Source: Halomicrobium katesii DSM 19301 (lineage in GTDB: Archaea > Halobacteriota > Halobacteria > Halobacteriales > Haloarculaceae). From it: a stretch of 64,000 nucleotides of DNA. This document shows, in pieces, positions 52,316 to 60,320 of this stretch. The stretch is from NCBI RefSeq assembly GCF_000379085.1, contig NZ_KB905379.1:473198-537197 (forward strand), read 5' to 3'. Positions within the stretch are counted from its first letter, which is position 1. Every line of letters starts with the position of its first letter. The translations under genes and the position numbers were made by a program. The notes under the pieces are model-generated. The model ran no database searches, had not been told where the DNA came from, and worked only from the letters and a program-made list of their open reading frames with translations.

Positions 52316-53113
52316 TCAGGCCACTCGCTTAGCCCCTATTAACCGACCGAACCGCTCCAACAGCTCCACCCCTTGCTCGGCTGTCGTCGTCAGTTCGTAC
52401 CCATCCTCACCTTCGACCACAACCCCGAGACTCGGGTGTGACAGCAGCACGAGCGACGACTCGATCCGTGCCACACCGGGCACGTCACCGTCGCGCATCC
52501 CGATCAGGACGTGCCGTAGCTCCCCCGCCGTATACGCCCCCACACCGCGCTCCAGGGCGTCCATCATCGACACCAGCTCACCGGCGGCGGCCCGCCGGTC
52601 CGCGATCCGCTCGTCGATCTCGTCCAGACGGTCGTCCTGGAACGCGCCAGGCTCGAACAGCACATCGGCAACGAACTCCGGTCGAAGACCGAACGTCTCG
52701 TTGCGCTCGACCAGCCCCCGCAGCCGGTCCGCGCTCACCAGCACCAGCCCGTCCCGGTTGGCGTCGTCGATCGCGGCGGGCATGAAGCCGGGGGCGACGA
52801 CGACGGCGTACTCGGCACCCCGGGCCTCCTGGTGGCCGCGAATCCGGCTCGCGTCGGGCGACTGGAGTTGCCCGTTGCCACGGGCCTTGACCTCGACGAT
52901 CGCCTCGACCGGCTCGGTCAGCTGCACGTCCGTGTCGTCGCCGCCCTCGATCCACTGCACGTCGAACCCGAGCCGCGAGAACGCTTCGGCGACCAGCTCC
53001 TCGAACTCGTCGTAGGCCGCGCCGTTCTCGCTCGCCGCGACCAGGCGCTCGCCGAAGTCCATCGCCGTCTCCTCCTCGTCGTCATCGTCTGGATCATCGT
53101 CGACGACATGCAC
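52316..53113 (-). CDS. Mrr-like PD-(D/E)xK restriction endonuclease part
   Basis: A 265-residue protein. Residues 35-120 carry the nuclease core: YDEFEELVAEAFSRLGFDV, then IEGGDDTDVQL and AIVEVKARGNGQ (the D...EVK motif), and RIRGHQEARGAEYAVVVAPG. The rest is helical with a winged-helix-like end (TTAEQGVELLERFGRLI). The frame continues upstream through a methyltransferase-like tail, so it may be a piece of a larger gene. The GTG at 53113 is a nominal start. Confidence 0.55.
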   Translation of the reverse strand: MHVVDDDPDDDDEEETAMDFGERLVAASENGAAYDEFEELVAEAFSRLGFDVQWIEGGDDTDVQLTEPVEAIVEVKARGNGQLQSPDASRIRGHQEARGAEYAVVVAPGFMPAAIDDANRDGLVLVSADRLRGLVERNETFGLRPEFVADVLFEPGAFQDDRLDEIDERIADRRAAAGELVSMMDALERGVGAYTAGELRHVLIGMRDGDVPGVARIESSLVLLSHPSLGVVVEGEDGYELTTTAEQGVELLERFGRLIGAKRVA

Positions 53114-53392
53114 CCGCGGCCCGGAGTCAGTCAGTTCGTTGATCGCCGTCTCGGACGAGTCGTGCTCCGCAGCAACGCGCTCGATGCGATCGTCGGCGAC
53201 GCGAGTGAACCCCTGGGGCCGATAGCCGGGCTCGTAGCCGACGAGGGCGTTGAACGGCGCTACGTCGATGTCGATCTCCCCGTCGGTCAGTCCGTAGAGT
53301 TCGTAGACGATCTCGTCGATCAGGTCATCCGTTCTCTCGATCTTCGCTTACAGTTCCTCGCGCACGTCGTCGATGGCCGGAAACATGACCCG
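53114..53392 (-). pseudogene. Methyltransferase C-terminal remnant with in-frame stop
   Basis: Upstream of the nuclease the same frame reads AKIERTDDLIDEIVYELYGL-TDGEI, the characteristic C-terminal helix of Eco57I/PglX-type DNA methyltransferases. Just before it, in the same frame, lies VMFPAIDDVREEL, and a TAA at 53348-53350 separates the two. This looks like a nonsense-broken or deleted restriction-modification fusion gene. Confidence 0.55.
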
Positions 53393-53411
53393 TATCTTGA
53401 ATCGCCAGCGC

Positions 53412-54785
53412 TTACAGAGTCGCTTGGAACGTCTCGGCCCATTCCTTCGGCACCGGCAAATCACGAAGGACACGCGACTGCAGCCGGTAATACCCATTAT
53501 GTGCCTTTTGGCAATGTGCTTCCATCCACATGCGGGCTTCTGGACTGTTGAGGTGAGCGAGAAGCTCATCGAACGGCACACCGTCTTGTGGGACGGCGTA
53601 ATACACTGAGTGCTTCGGTACGACAGTTCCCTCCGATTCAGCCCAGAACTGTGGTACCTTCGCGATATCGCGGAACACGATCTTTGGCTGCAGTATGTCT
53701 TGCATCGGCGGGTTCTCGTGCCACCCGTACCAGGCCTTGCCGTTCTCGACGCACGACCGGTCCTCCAACCGTTCACGGTGATCTTCTAACCACTCATAGA
53801 ACCTGTCGAGTTCGTCCTCGTCTGCTAGCTCACCTGTCGATGTGTACGGGCACACGAATACCGAATCAGTGTATGGCCCGTCAAAATCCCGCAATTGACT
53901 CCCGCTGACGGTCGGATATACCCACTGTTCGTCGATCTCGTCCGGAACGTCGTCGGCATCAAGAACGAACACTTTGTCCGCACCGGTCGCCAGACCCGGG
54001 CTGATTCGTTCTGTAATGTCACCGAGCGTCGCACCGGTCTGCATGTCTTCCAGGTCGGCTCCGCGCACGTTTGACGCCCAGCTGTCCCCGGTGACGGGAA
54101 GCGTGGTAGTGTGAGTGGTACCATCCCGAAGCGTTACGTGCGTCTCACGAGGTACATCTGGATTCTCGATGCGACGAACCGTCGTTATACATGGGAACGT
54201 GATGAGCCCCGTAAATGCGTCTTCTGGAATGTGTTCGATTTCTTCGATCCGGATGTCGCCACTCCTCAGCAAGCGTCGGAGCGGTGCTGCAGTGTCCACA
54301 TACTCGTATTTTTCCGGCGTCACGAACGACAACACACCAGTCGGTGCGAGCATGGACAGCGCCCGTTCGAAGAACAAAAGATACAGATCGAAACGTTCGA
54401 CTGCAGTTTGGAACGTCGCTCGATACCGCTCTTTCTCGTCCTCTGAGAGGCCTTCGATCGGCACGTACGGCGGGTTCCCGACAATATAGTCGAACGTCCC
54501 CGCATCGAGCATCTCGTCGGCTAAGAAGTCTCGTTCTTCGAATGTGACGTGTGTCAGTCCGCGGTCTCGTGCCTGTGCCAAGTGCTCTGGATCCGTCTCG
54601 ACCGCGACGCCATCCGGATACTCCCAGCCCTCCTCGTCGCAGACGCGCTCGACTGCGGCAGCGAATGGTGCGTCACCTGCGCCTGGGTATAGAATATGAT
54701 CGGCACCGGCTGGTGGATCGTCACGAAACGCTCGCTGAACCGTTTTCTCGGCGAGCGCGTCCGGCGTCGGCACGTGCCCTTTCAT
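53412..54785 (-). CDS. N6-adenine DNA methyltransferase (PaeR7I/XhoI type)
   Basis: A 457-residue methyltransferase. Motif I is ILYPGAGDAPFAAAVERV, the catalytic NPPY is in YIVGNPPYVPIEGL at about 111, and a target-recognition part follows, with LPVPKEWAE at the end. It modifies adenine in DNA. The adjacent PaeR7I-type endonuclease makes CTCGAG the expected target. The endonuclease gene is upstream on the same strand, 46 nt away, so both are probably transcribed together. Confidence 0.85.
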   Translation of the reverse strand: MKGHVPTPDALAEKTVQRAFRDDPPAGADHILYPGAGDAPFAAAVERVCDEEGWEYPDGVAVETDPEHLAQARDRGLTHVTFEERDFLADEMLDAGTFDYIVGNPPYVPIEGLSEDEKERYRATFQTAVERFDLYLLFFERALSMLAPTGVLSFVTPEKYEYVDTAAPLRRLLRSGDIRIEEIEHIPEDAFTGLITFPCITTVRRIENPDVPRETHVTLRDGTTHTTTLPVTGDSWASNVRGADLEDMQTGATLGDITERISPGLATGADKVFVLDADDVPDEIDEQWVYPTVSGSQLRDFDGPYTDSVFVCPYTSTGELADEDELDRFYEWLEDHRERLEDRSCVENGKAWYGWHENPPMQDILQPKIVFRDIAKVPQFWAESEGTVVPKHSVYYAVPQDGVPFDELLAHLNSPEARMWMEAHCQKAHNGYYRLQSRVLRDLPVPKEWAETFQATL

Positions 54786-54831
54786 CTACCTTCGACTGGT
54801 GCGTGTTCGGACTTTAATCTACGCACATGCA

Positions 54832-55572
54832 CTACTCACCGAGGGTGTCCTGTTCGTAATCGATGTGCCCCGAAACATGTGACGCGAGGGACTGTGCGAA
54901 CCGCTTGAATCGAAGTTCCTCATTCGGTTCCCAGAATTCACCGTCCAAACCCTGTTCTTCGTCACTCAACAGGAACGCTGACTCATTCACAAGTCGCTTC
55001 CGAACCATGCGAAGACACAAGACCTCCATCCGATCGACATACGTCGCACCGCGGAACTCGTCGTCAACCTCGAAGTTCGTTTCGCGCACCGACGGGACGT
55101 TCCGAGATTTTTCGTTATCCGCCATGAGCATCAAGTATCCAATCCAGGGCTGTGGACTCGGAGCGAACACTCCCTCCTCATATGCTTCGATAATGTCGGT
55201 GTTGTTCCCGATCGCTTCCTCAGCCCGGTTATTGAGGTTGTTTCCGAAACTCGATGCCTGGCTCTTGTACTCGACAACTGCGAGGAGTTCTCCCTCATGC
55301 ACGACTGCCGTATCCCACTCTTTTTCGTGTCTGTAGTACCCAGGCAGCGTCGCATAGTAATCGTGTTTCACGGCATCTCTCGGCACACCAGCTTCAACGA
55401 CGATATCCTCAATGAGCCCAGCAAATGAATCCATTTGCTGCCCCCCGAGGACTTCGGCTCGTCTCCCACGTGTAGAATCTTCGGATTCGCGTTGTGCTTC
55501 GCCTTGCCCGGACCGCGTTTCCCAGTACCACTGCACTGCATCTGAGACTTCAGAATCGAGATCCTCAATCAT
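54832..55572 (-). CDS. PaeR7I/XhoI-type type II restriction endonuclease
   Basis: A 246-residue endonuclease of the PaeR7I family, which cuts CTCGAG. Landmarks: GRRAEVLGGQQMDSFAGLIE, YYRHEKEWDTAVVHEGELL and AVVEYKSQASSFGNNLNNRA (the D...E-x-K catalytic triad area). The length matches PaeR7I (about 246 residues). The ATG at 55572 starts MIEDLDSEVSDAVQWYW, which also fits. The neighbouring methyltransferase protects the DNA. Confidence 0.85.
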   Translation of the reverse strand: MIEDLDSEVSDAVQWYWETRSGQGEAQRESEDSTRGRRAEVLGGQQMDSFAGLIEDIVVEAGVPRDAVKHDYYATLPGYYRHEKEWDTAVVHEGELLAVVEYKSQASSFGNNLNNRAEEAIGNNTDIIEAYEEGVFAPSPQPWIGYLMLMADNEKSRNVPSVRETNFEVDDEFRGATYVDRMEVLCLRMVRKRLVNESAFLLSDEEQGLDGEFWEPNEELRFKRFAQSLASHVSGHIDYEQDTLGE

Positions 55573-55597
55573 ACCTGGAGTGGTTATTCGCGTGTTG

Positions 55598-55789
55598 TTA
55601 TTGTATCGATTCAGTCACGAATTCCACGCTTTCCAAGACACTCATCGCTCCCGGGTATCCACAAATCCCTCCACAACTCCGACAGTTCACAGTCGATCCT
55701 TGCTTATCCCGAATATCGACGTGGCCCTTCGGACACCGCGTGGTCCACCCGTTCTCGATCAGGTCGGGAATCTCAGATAGCTGGGCCAT
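55598..55789 (-). CDS. Small zinc-ribbon protein
   Basis: A 63-residue protein with TRCPKGHVDIRD and NCRSCGGICGYPG, a probable zinc site. It lies between the restriction endonuclease and the Dam-like gene, all on the minus strand. It may be a control protein for one of them, but no such role is known to me. Confidence 0.55.
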   Translation of the reverse strand: MAQLSEIPDLIENGWTTRCPKGHVDIRDKQGSTVNCRSCGGICGYPGAMSVLESVEFVTESIQ

Positions 55790-55841
55790 CCATCAACGAT
55801 GTTGAGGCCTTCTGTGAGTGGATCGACCGGAACTTGCAGCG

Positions 55842-56636
55842 TCACATACCGATCGGCGACGGTTCGAAGTTCAGTAGCAACCGCTCGCGGGTCTCGTTCG
55901 CCGAACCGCTCGTTCCACTGTTGATGTAGTTCTTGCTGTCACGAGCCAGTACTTCTAGATCATCGGCACCTTCCGGGAGCTCCTGATACGAGCAGATCCC
56001 GTAGCCGTCCAGGTCGCCGATCGCGTCGACGAGCTCGCCGTGGACGATCTCGCTGGTCGGGTAGTAGTCCTCGGTGCCGACGTAGGGCGGGTCGAAGTAG
56101 AACACCGTCTCCTCGCTGTCGTACTTTTCGACCAGCTCCCGCCAGTGGAGGTTCTCGACGACCACGTCGTCGAATCGCTCTGCGAACTCGCGAAGTCGAT
56201 CGATCTTGTTCGAGAAACTGAGGGCACTATTCGAGACCTTGCTGGTCGCAAAGCCGTTTTCACCACTGTAGCCAGCACCCCACTGTGCATAGCGGAGATA
56301 GAAGAACTGGCCGGCCCGCTTGACGTCGTCTTTCGGCCGGTAGCCCTGGTAGTATGCTTCGGCCCAATCGGTGTGGACAGTCCGCGAGTACGGTACGGAC
56401 GAGAGCCACTGCACCAGCTCGTCGGGCTGCTCACGGAGCACTTCGAAGAAGTGGACGAGATCCTCGTCGAGGTCGTTGTACACCTCCACAGAGCTTGTCT
56501 CGGGATCTTTGTTCGCCAGCACACCTGCAGCGCCGCCGAAGGCCTCGACGAAACACTCGTGCTCCGGGACGTGCTCCAGGATCCACGACGCGAGTCGACT
56601 CTTCCCACCGGGGAACGGAAAGACTGCGTCGGGCAT
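55842..56636 (-). CDS. Dam-like N6-adenine DNA methyltransferase
   Basis: A 264-residue enzyme of the D12/Dam class. FPFPGGKSRLASWILEHV (SAM site), FVEAFGGAAGVLANK and the catalytic DPPY in VFYFDPPYVGTEDYY at about 180 are present. No endonuclease partner adjoins it, so it is an orphan as commonly found in haloviruses, where it protects DNA or marks replication. The target sequence is not readable. Confidence 0.85.
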   Translation of the reverse strand: MPDAVFPFPGGKSRLASWILEHVPEHECFVEAFGGAAGVLANKDPETSSVEVYNDLDEDLVHFFEVLREQPDELVQWLSSVPYSRTVHTDWAEAYYQGYRPKDDVKRAGQFFYLRYAQWGAGYSGENGFATSKVSNSALSFSNKIDRLREFAERFDDVVVENLHWRELVEKYDSEETVFYFDPPYVGTEDYYPTSEIVHGELVDAIGDLDGYGICSYQELPEGADDLEVLARDSKNYINSGTSGSANETRERLLLNFEPSPIGM

Positions 56637-56638
56637 CG

Positions 56639-56917
56639 TCAGTGCGCCCTCCGTGTCTCGATATCGACGACGCCGAACCCGACGAGGATCTCCTCGATCC
56701 AGCCAGGGACATCTGGATCACAGACCAGGTCCGTGAGCGCCGTCGGCGTCAGCAGCGTGGCGATACTCTCCCCGTCGATGCCGAACACCCACTTCTCTGT
56801 CGCCACGATCTCGATACGAGCTGCGAACTCCGGATCCGAACGCCACAGACGGAGACGGACGTCTTCACCGTCGACACACTCGCGGGCGGTCCTGTCTGGT
56901 CGCTGTGTTCGCGACAT
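56639..56917 (-). CDS. Hypothetical protein under the third repeat promoter
   Basis: A 92-residue protein with strand-like VRLRLWRSDPEFAARIEIVA and TEKWVFGIDGESIATLLTP, ending DIETRRAH. No family is recognised. It starts 2 nt upstream of the Dam-like gene's start region and probably heads the Dam operon. The ATG at 56917 is chosen; the longer frame begins within the repeats. Confidence 0.55.
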   Translation of the reverse strand: MSRTQRPDRTARECVDGEDVRLRLWRSDPEFAARIEIVATEKWVFGIDGESIATLLTPTALTDLVCDPDVPGWIEEILVGFGVVDIETRRAH

Positions 56918-56948
56918 ACCAGAATCGACTAGACGGATGGTAAAATCC

Positions 56949-57066
56949 CTGCGGCGGGCGGGTGACCGAATCACTTCGATCGACGGTCCGGTCGGGGTAT
57001 TCGAACAATACAGGCCCGATAACAGTCGATCAGGACTGACCGAATAGTGAACGAATGTGATCGAAT
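56949..57066. promoter_or_regulatory. Two-part repeat promoter, locus 3
   Basis: The proximal part CTGCGGCGGGCGGGTGACC (56949-56971) is 32 nt from the gene start. The distal part is TGACCGAAT-A-GTGAACGAAT-GTGATCGAAT (57037-57066), 88 bp from the proximal part. The distal part lies 15 nt beyond the Orc gene's stop at 57081. Confidence 0.75.
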
Positions 57067-57080
57067 CGACGAGTCGTTGA

Positions 57081-58076
57081 TCAATCGAGTGACCGATACC
57101 GCATATCCTGCGTGCTGCCGTCGCGTTCGACGAGGTCGGACCGGATCAGGCTACGCAGATACCGCCGTCGAGTCGGACGGGATTTCGGCGACTGGACGCG
57201 GTCTTCGTAGCGCGCGTGCAGTGTTCCGCTGTCGATCTCGTCGGCTTCTTCGATGATCCGGAGCAGGAGACGGTGATGCGATCCCAGAGACCGGATGTTC
57301 CGGTCACGGATTTCGCTCGCGGCGTCGTCGGCAATAGCGTCCACGACCGGCTCGGTGAGCTGGTGCATGTCGTGTCGATCGACGTGGAGGGCAGCCTGCC
57401 GAAGCAGTGCGATCGCGTAGCGTGCGTCGCCGGCGGCGAGATCTGCGATGTAATCGATGACGCCGTCGTCGAGACGCGACCCGACCAGCCCGTGAACGAC
57501 GCGGCTGTCGAGGATATCGACGAGTTCGGTGTGTCTGTACTTGTCCATTCGGACAGTTTCAGCGCTCTGCATCCGGGATTTTGCCTTCGAACTGAGTGCA
57601 GTGAACCACTCGTCTTCGTCGATCGTGATACAGATGAGCGAGACGTTCGGGACGTTCCAGAGGGCGAGCAGTGGTTGTTCGTCGAGAGATCCGACCTCGT
57701 CGAGGACCGCGATGATATGGTCGTCACACTCGCGGAGCCGGTGTATGGCCTCCGACGACGCCGTTCCCTCGCGCTTGATATCTGCGCCGAGCCCGGTCTC
57801 GCGAACGATCTCGAAGAGGACTGCTGCGGGCGTGTTGTCGGCCATGCAGTTGACGTACGCCCAGTGCAGGTCCAGCGCTTCTTTTTCTAACTGGTCGAGC
57901 GTGTACTTCGCGATCGTCGTCTTCCCCGCGCCGCTGGGGCCGAAGATACAGACGTTCTCGGGGCGATCGACCCTCGTCGGGTCGAGAACCGACGACAAAT
58001 GGTCGAGCTGTCCCTCGCGGTGGTGCAGGTCTCGTGGTGGGTGTTCGGGTCGGAAGACCTTCGCGTTGGTAATCAC
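57081..58076 (-). CDS. Orc1/Cdc6-type replication initiator
   Basis: A 331-residue AAA+ protein that binds replication origins and loads helicase in archaea. VITNAKVFRPEHPPRDLHHR starts the family pattern, followed by Walker A FGPSGAGKTTIAKY at about 38-47, Walker B IIAVLDEVGSL, sensor 1 VSLICITIDEDEW, and a winged-helix C-terminus (SPKSRPTRRRYLRSLIR). It is shorter than chromosomal Orc1 and probably serves the element. The GTG at 58076 matches the family start. It sits between a zinc-finger gene and the third repeat promoter. Confidence 0.85.
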   Translation of the reverse strand: MITNAKVFRPEHPPRDLHHREGQLDHLSSVLDPTRVDRPENVCIFGPSGAGKTTIAKYTLDQLEKEALDLHWAYVNCMADNTPAAVLFEIVRETGLGADIKREGTASSEAIHRLRECDDHIIAVLDEVGSLDEQPLLALWNVPNVSLICITIDEDEWFTALSSKAKSRMQSAETVRMDKYRHTELVDILDSRVVHGLVGSRLDDGVIDYIADLAAGDARYAIALLRQAALHVDRHDMHQLTEPVVDAIADDAASEIRDRNIRSLGSHHRLLLRIIEEADEIDSGTLHARYEDRVQSPKSRPTRRRYLRSLIRSDLVERDGSTQDMRYRSLD

Positions 58077-58083
58077 GCTTCGA

Positions 58084-58470
58084 TCACCTCGAGTACCACT
58101 GGGTTGGTGAGGTGCAGAGTGCTCTCGGAAGGACGACGTAGCGTTCAGCACCCACGACATCGCCGTCGATACTGAATCCCCCACAGTTGTCACAGTCGAA
58201 TCGCCATTCTGTCGGTCTGTCTGGTTCGTCGTCGTGGGGCAACCAGCCGGTGAACTCGATCGAATCAGAGCCACAGAACGGGCAGTATTCGATATCTTCG
58301 TGGTCTCGGTATCCTCGAACGATCTGCTCATCTGGTGCATCGACGAGATACGTCATGTGTGCGTGGCGAAGGAGATCGATTGCAGCATCTCGATCCCAGC
58401 GGCCACTTTCGTATCGGTCGACGGCCTTCGATCGAATCTCACGATACACCTCTCGGTTGGTATCTGCCAT
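58084..58470 (-). CDS. Zinc-ribbon protein upstream of orc
   Basis: A 128-residue protein with helical N-terminal part (VYREIRSKAVDRYESGRWDR) and a CPFCGSDSIEF ... FDCDNCGGFSIDG zinc ribbon at about 66-105. The stop is 8 nt before the Orc start, so the two are co-transcribed and it may assist replication. Confidence 0.65.
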   Translation of the reverse strand: MADTNREVYREIRSKAVDRYESGRWDRDAAIDLLRHAHMTYLVDAPDEQIVRGYRDHEDIEYCPFCGSDSIEFTGWLPHDDEPDRPTEWRFDCDNCGGFSIDGDVVGAERYVVLPRALCTSPTQWYSR

Positions 58471-58557
58471 ACTCGAGGGATGAGAGAGATAGGAAATAGG
58501 TGGTCGCCACGTCCGCGGTGGAAGTGAAAGTAGTTCTTTGAGTAGTGAAACGAGAGT

Positions 58558-58622
58558 ACCGGCTTGTTATACAAGTCAATCAGTAACAGATCCAGTGATT
58601 TTCACTCGATAGACGGGGTGTC
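58558..58622. repeat. Direct repeat A (partner 60204-60263)
   Basis: ACCGGCTTGTTATACAAGTC, then CAGTAACAGATCC, then GATTTTCACTCGATAGACGG and GGTG. It shares nearly all of this with the partner upstream of the small integrase, with one 4-bp gap. The first part is a near-palindrome around TGTTATACA. The two copies bracket 1.58 kb with three small plus-strand genes. Confidence 0.7.
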
Positions 58623-58820
58623 GGATGCAAGTGCAGACGGTCACACGTCACGAATCTAATTCATAGAAATATGAATAGGTGCCGAATCGCGGCGTGTTCG
58701 CGAGAGCGGGTCCCGGTTGGTCCCGTCACTGTAATCACGCCCAAGACCACACCTAGATACGGGCACTATTATTAAAGAAGCCCTCCGTCAGTCACCACGA
58801 AAACTCAGGAATAGCGGCGT

Positions 58821-59111
58821 ATGTTCACGAGCATAGCATCTGATCCACCCGGATCGATTCGGATCCGAACCGACGAAGGGAACAGATACCGCTTTGACGC
58901 GATCAAGAGAGCCTGCGATTTCTACGATGCGAATTGGTCAGGTGCCGTCGCCTACGCTTGCGACAAGTTAGTCCGAATCGCCGGCGCCGTCAAGGACATC
59001 CTCAACTTGTTTGACTCCATCGAAAAGCGTCGTGAGATCGACAATCGTCTTGATCGGGCCGCGAGTTTTGAGGTTGATCTCAATCACAAGAACGTGGTGG
59101 GTGTGGAATAG
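58821..59111 (+). CDS. DUF7692-like small protein
   Basis: A 96-residue protein with SIRIRTDEGNRYRFDAIKRA and CDFYDANWSGAVAYACDKL, the pattern of a haloarchaeal family (DUF7692 as I recall), probably a ribbon-helix-helix-like DNA-binding fold. The ATG is 45 nt from the nearest TATA-like ATTATTAAAG, so a short leader is likely. It stands first in the repeat-flanked cassette. Confidence 0.6.
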   Translation: MFTSIASDPPGSIRIRTDEGNRYRFDAIKRACDFYDANWSGAVAYACDKLVRIAGAVKDILNLFDSIEKRREIDNRLDRAASFEVDLNHKNVVGVE

Positions 59112-59232
59112 AAAGAATTCTTGATCATTCTCAAAACAAGAGACAACACCAACAGCAACCCGGCTTAGTGAGGGATCATAGATCGGCAGTCAAACAAAAG
59201 ATATAAATCTACCTGTCACGTTCTTCACTTCC

Positions 59233-59424
59233 ATGCTACTCAGCAGCTTCCTGTATTTCATCGGTGTTGTCGGGGGAATAGGAGGGATAATCGTCGCGAT
59301 GAAGGAGACGATATCTGTAAGTCCAACTATCGGGATCTTGACTCTACTAGTATCTATTGCCATTCTTTGGATTGGCGTGTTGTTAGAATCTATTGAGGAG
59401 AGCTATTTTGCCGCTGGGGCATGA
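59233..59424 (+). CDS. Small two-helix membrane protein
   Basis: A 63-residue protein, MLLSSFLYFIGVVGGIGGII, with two membrane helices (5-23 and 33-52). A TATA element TATAAATC lies about 27 nt before the ATG, a leaderless design. It overlaps the next gene by 4 nt. No family is recognised. AT-rich. Confidence 0.6.
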   Translation: MLLSSFLYFIGVVGGIGGIIVAMKETISVSPTIGILTLLVSIAILWIGVLLESIEESYFAAGA

Positions 59425-60050
59425 CAGGAAGTCCAGTAATTGTTCTTGGAATTGCTGGATCGGTCATATCGTTGGGAATGGTGATTTCTGCTAATATATT
59501 TTATACCAAGATTGGGACATATCATCCAGTGAACTCACTCCATGATGAGAACAAACCGAATACTGAACCAGGATATCTCAAAATACTAAAATTATCTATA
59601 TATAACTTCATCATTGCAATTTCAGTCACCGGATTGATTTTTATATATACTGCGTTTCCAATTGGTGGTGAAAGTCTGTTTGGGCTCACTCAGGGAAAGG
59701 CACTAATAATGGCATCAATAGTCATGAATTTTTCAATCCGTGTTTGTTCCCTGAGCGAGCTTACGTCCAACACTATATTTGACAGATCTATCAGCTTCGG
59801 ATATTCATTTATACTAAGCATCTATTTCCTATCTTTCTTTGCAGCTAGTGTTTATTTATTAGAGAATAACTTCTCTGTTGATCGACTTGTGATTAATTCT
59901 ATACCTTCAGGAGAACTGTCTGTCATATTATTATTAGTAATCTTCGGACCTATAGTCTCTTCAGTCGCTAGTGAATTGATATTGGCTATTACTGGTGTTG
60001 ATGACGATAGAAAAGATGAATTTTCAAGAGAAGATATGAGCATCCTCTAA
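59421..60050 (+). CDS. Polytopic membrane protein, AT-rich
   Basis: A 209-residue protein with about five membrane helices (VIVLGIAGSVISLGMVISAN; FIIAISVTGLIFIYTAF; ALIMASIVMNFSI; SFILSIYFLSFFAASVYLL; LSVILLLVIFGPIVSSVAS) and a charged C-terminal tail DDDRKDEFSREDMSIL. No family is recognised. The strict pairing with the small membrane gene suggests a complex, for instance an immunity, holin-like or defence effector; nothing in the sequence decides this. Confidence 0.6.
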   Translation: MTGSPVIVLGIAGSVISLGMVISANIFYTKIGTYHPVNSLHDENKPNTEPGYLKILKLSIYNFIIAISVTGLIFIYTAFPIGGESLFGLTQGKALIMASIVMNFSIRVCSLSELTSNTIFDRSISFGYSFILSIYFLSFFAASVYLLENNFSVDRLVINSIPSGELSVILLLVIFGPIVSSVASELILAITGVDDDRKDEFSREDMSIL

Positions 60051-60203
60051 GAGTCGAGCCTGTACGACTACTTGCTCTCCTCAGTATATACGGTAGAAAA
60101 TTATTCGTCGTTCGGAGACCCGAACAGCATCGTGATCACAAGGATAGTCTGATCATAAACATAGATCTCCACTCACTTCCTGAAACGAGCCCGCTACAGT
60201 CTT

Positions 60204-60263
60204 ACCGACTTGTTAAACAAGTCGTAACAGACTCCCCGATTTTCACTCGGTACACGGGGTGCC
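60204..60263. repeat. Direct repeat B beside the small integrase
   Basis: It starts ACCGACTTGTTAAACAAGTC; positions 60207-60223 are a perfect palindrome, GACTTGTTAAACAAGTC. GTAACAGACTCC and GATTTTCACTCGGTACACGG then follow, as in copy A. It ends 58 bp before the integrase start, a position fit for a core or arm binding site. Confidence 0.7.
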
Positions 60264-60320
60264 GCCGGCCCGATCACGCCGTTCGCTATTGTTTTAGTAA
60301 CGGATCCTGAAGGAACCGTT

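Noticed and set aside
53412-55572. BREX or type I restriction system
   Set aside because: The methylase is a single 457-residue enzyme with its own PaeR7I-type partner; no PglZ, BrxC, HsdS or HsdR gene is present.
57037-57080. A standard haloarchaeal origin recognition box next to orc
   Set aside because: The GTGACCGAAT units do not contain the usual haloarchaeal ORB core and G-string, and the same units occur at two loci far from orc.
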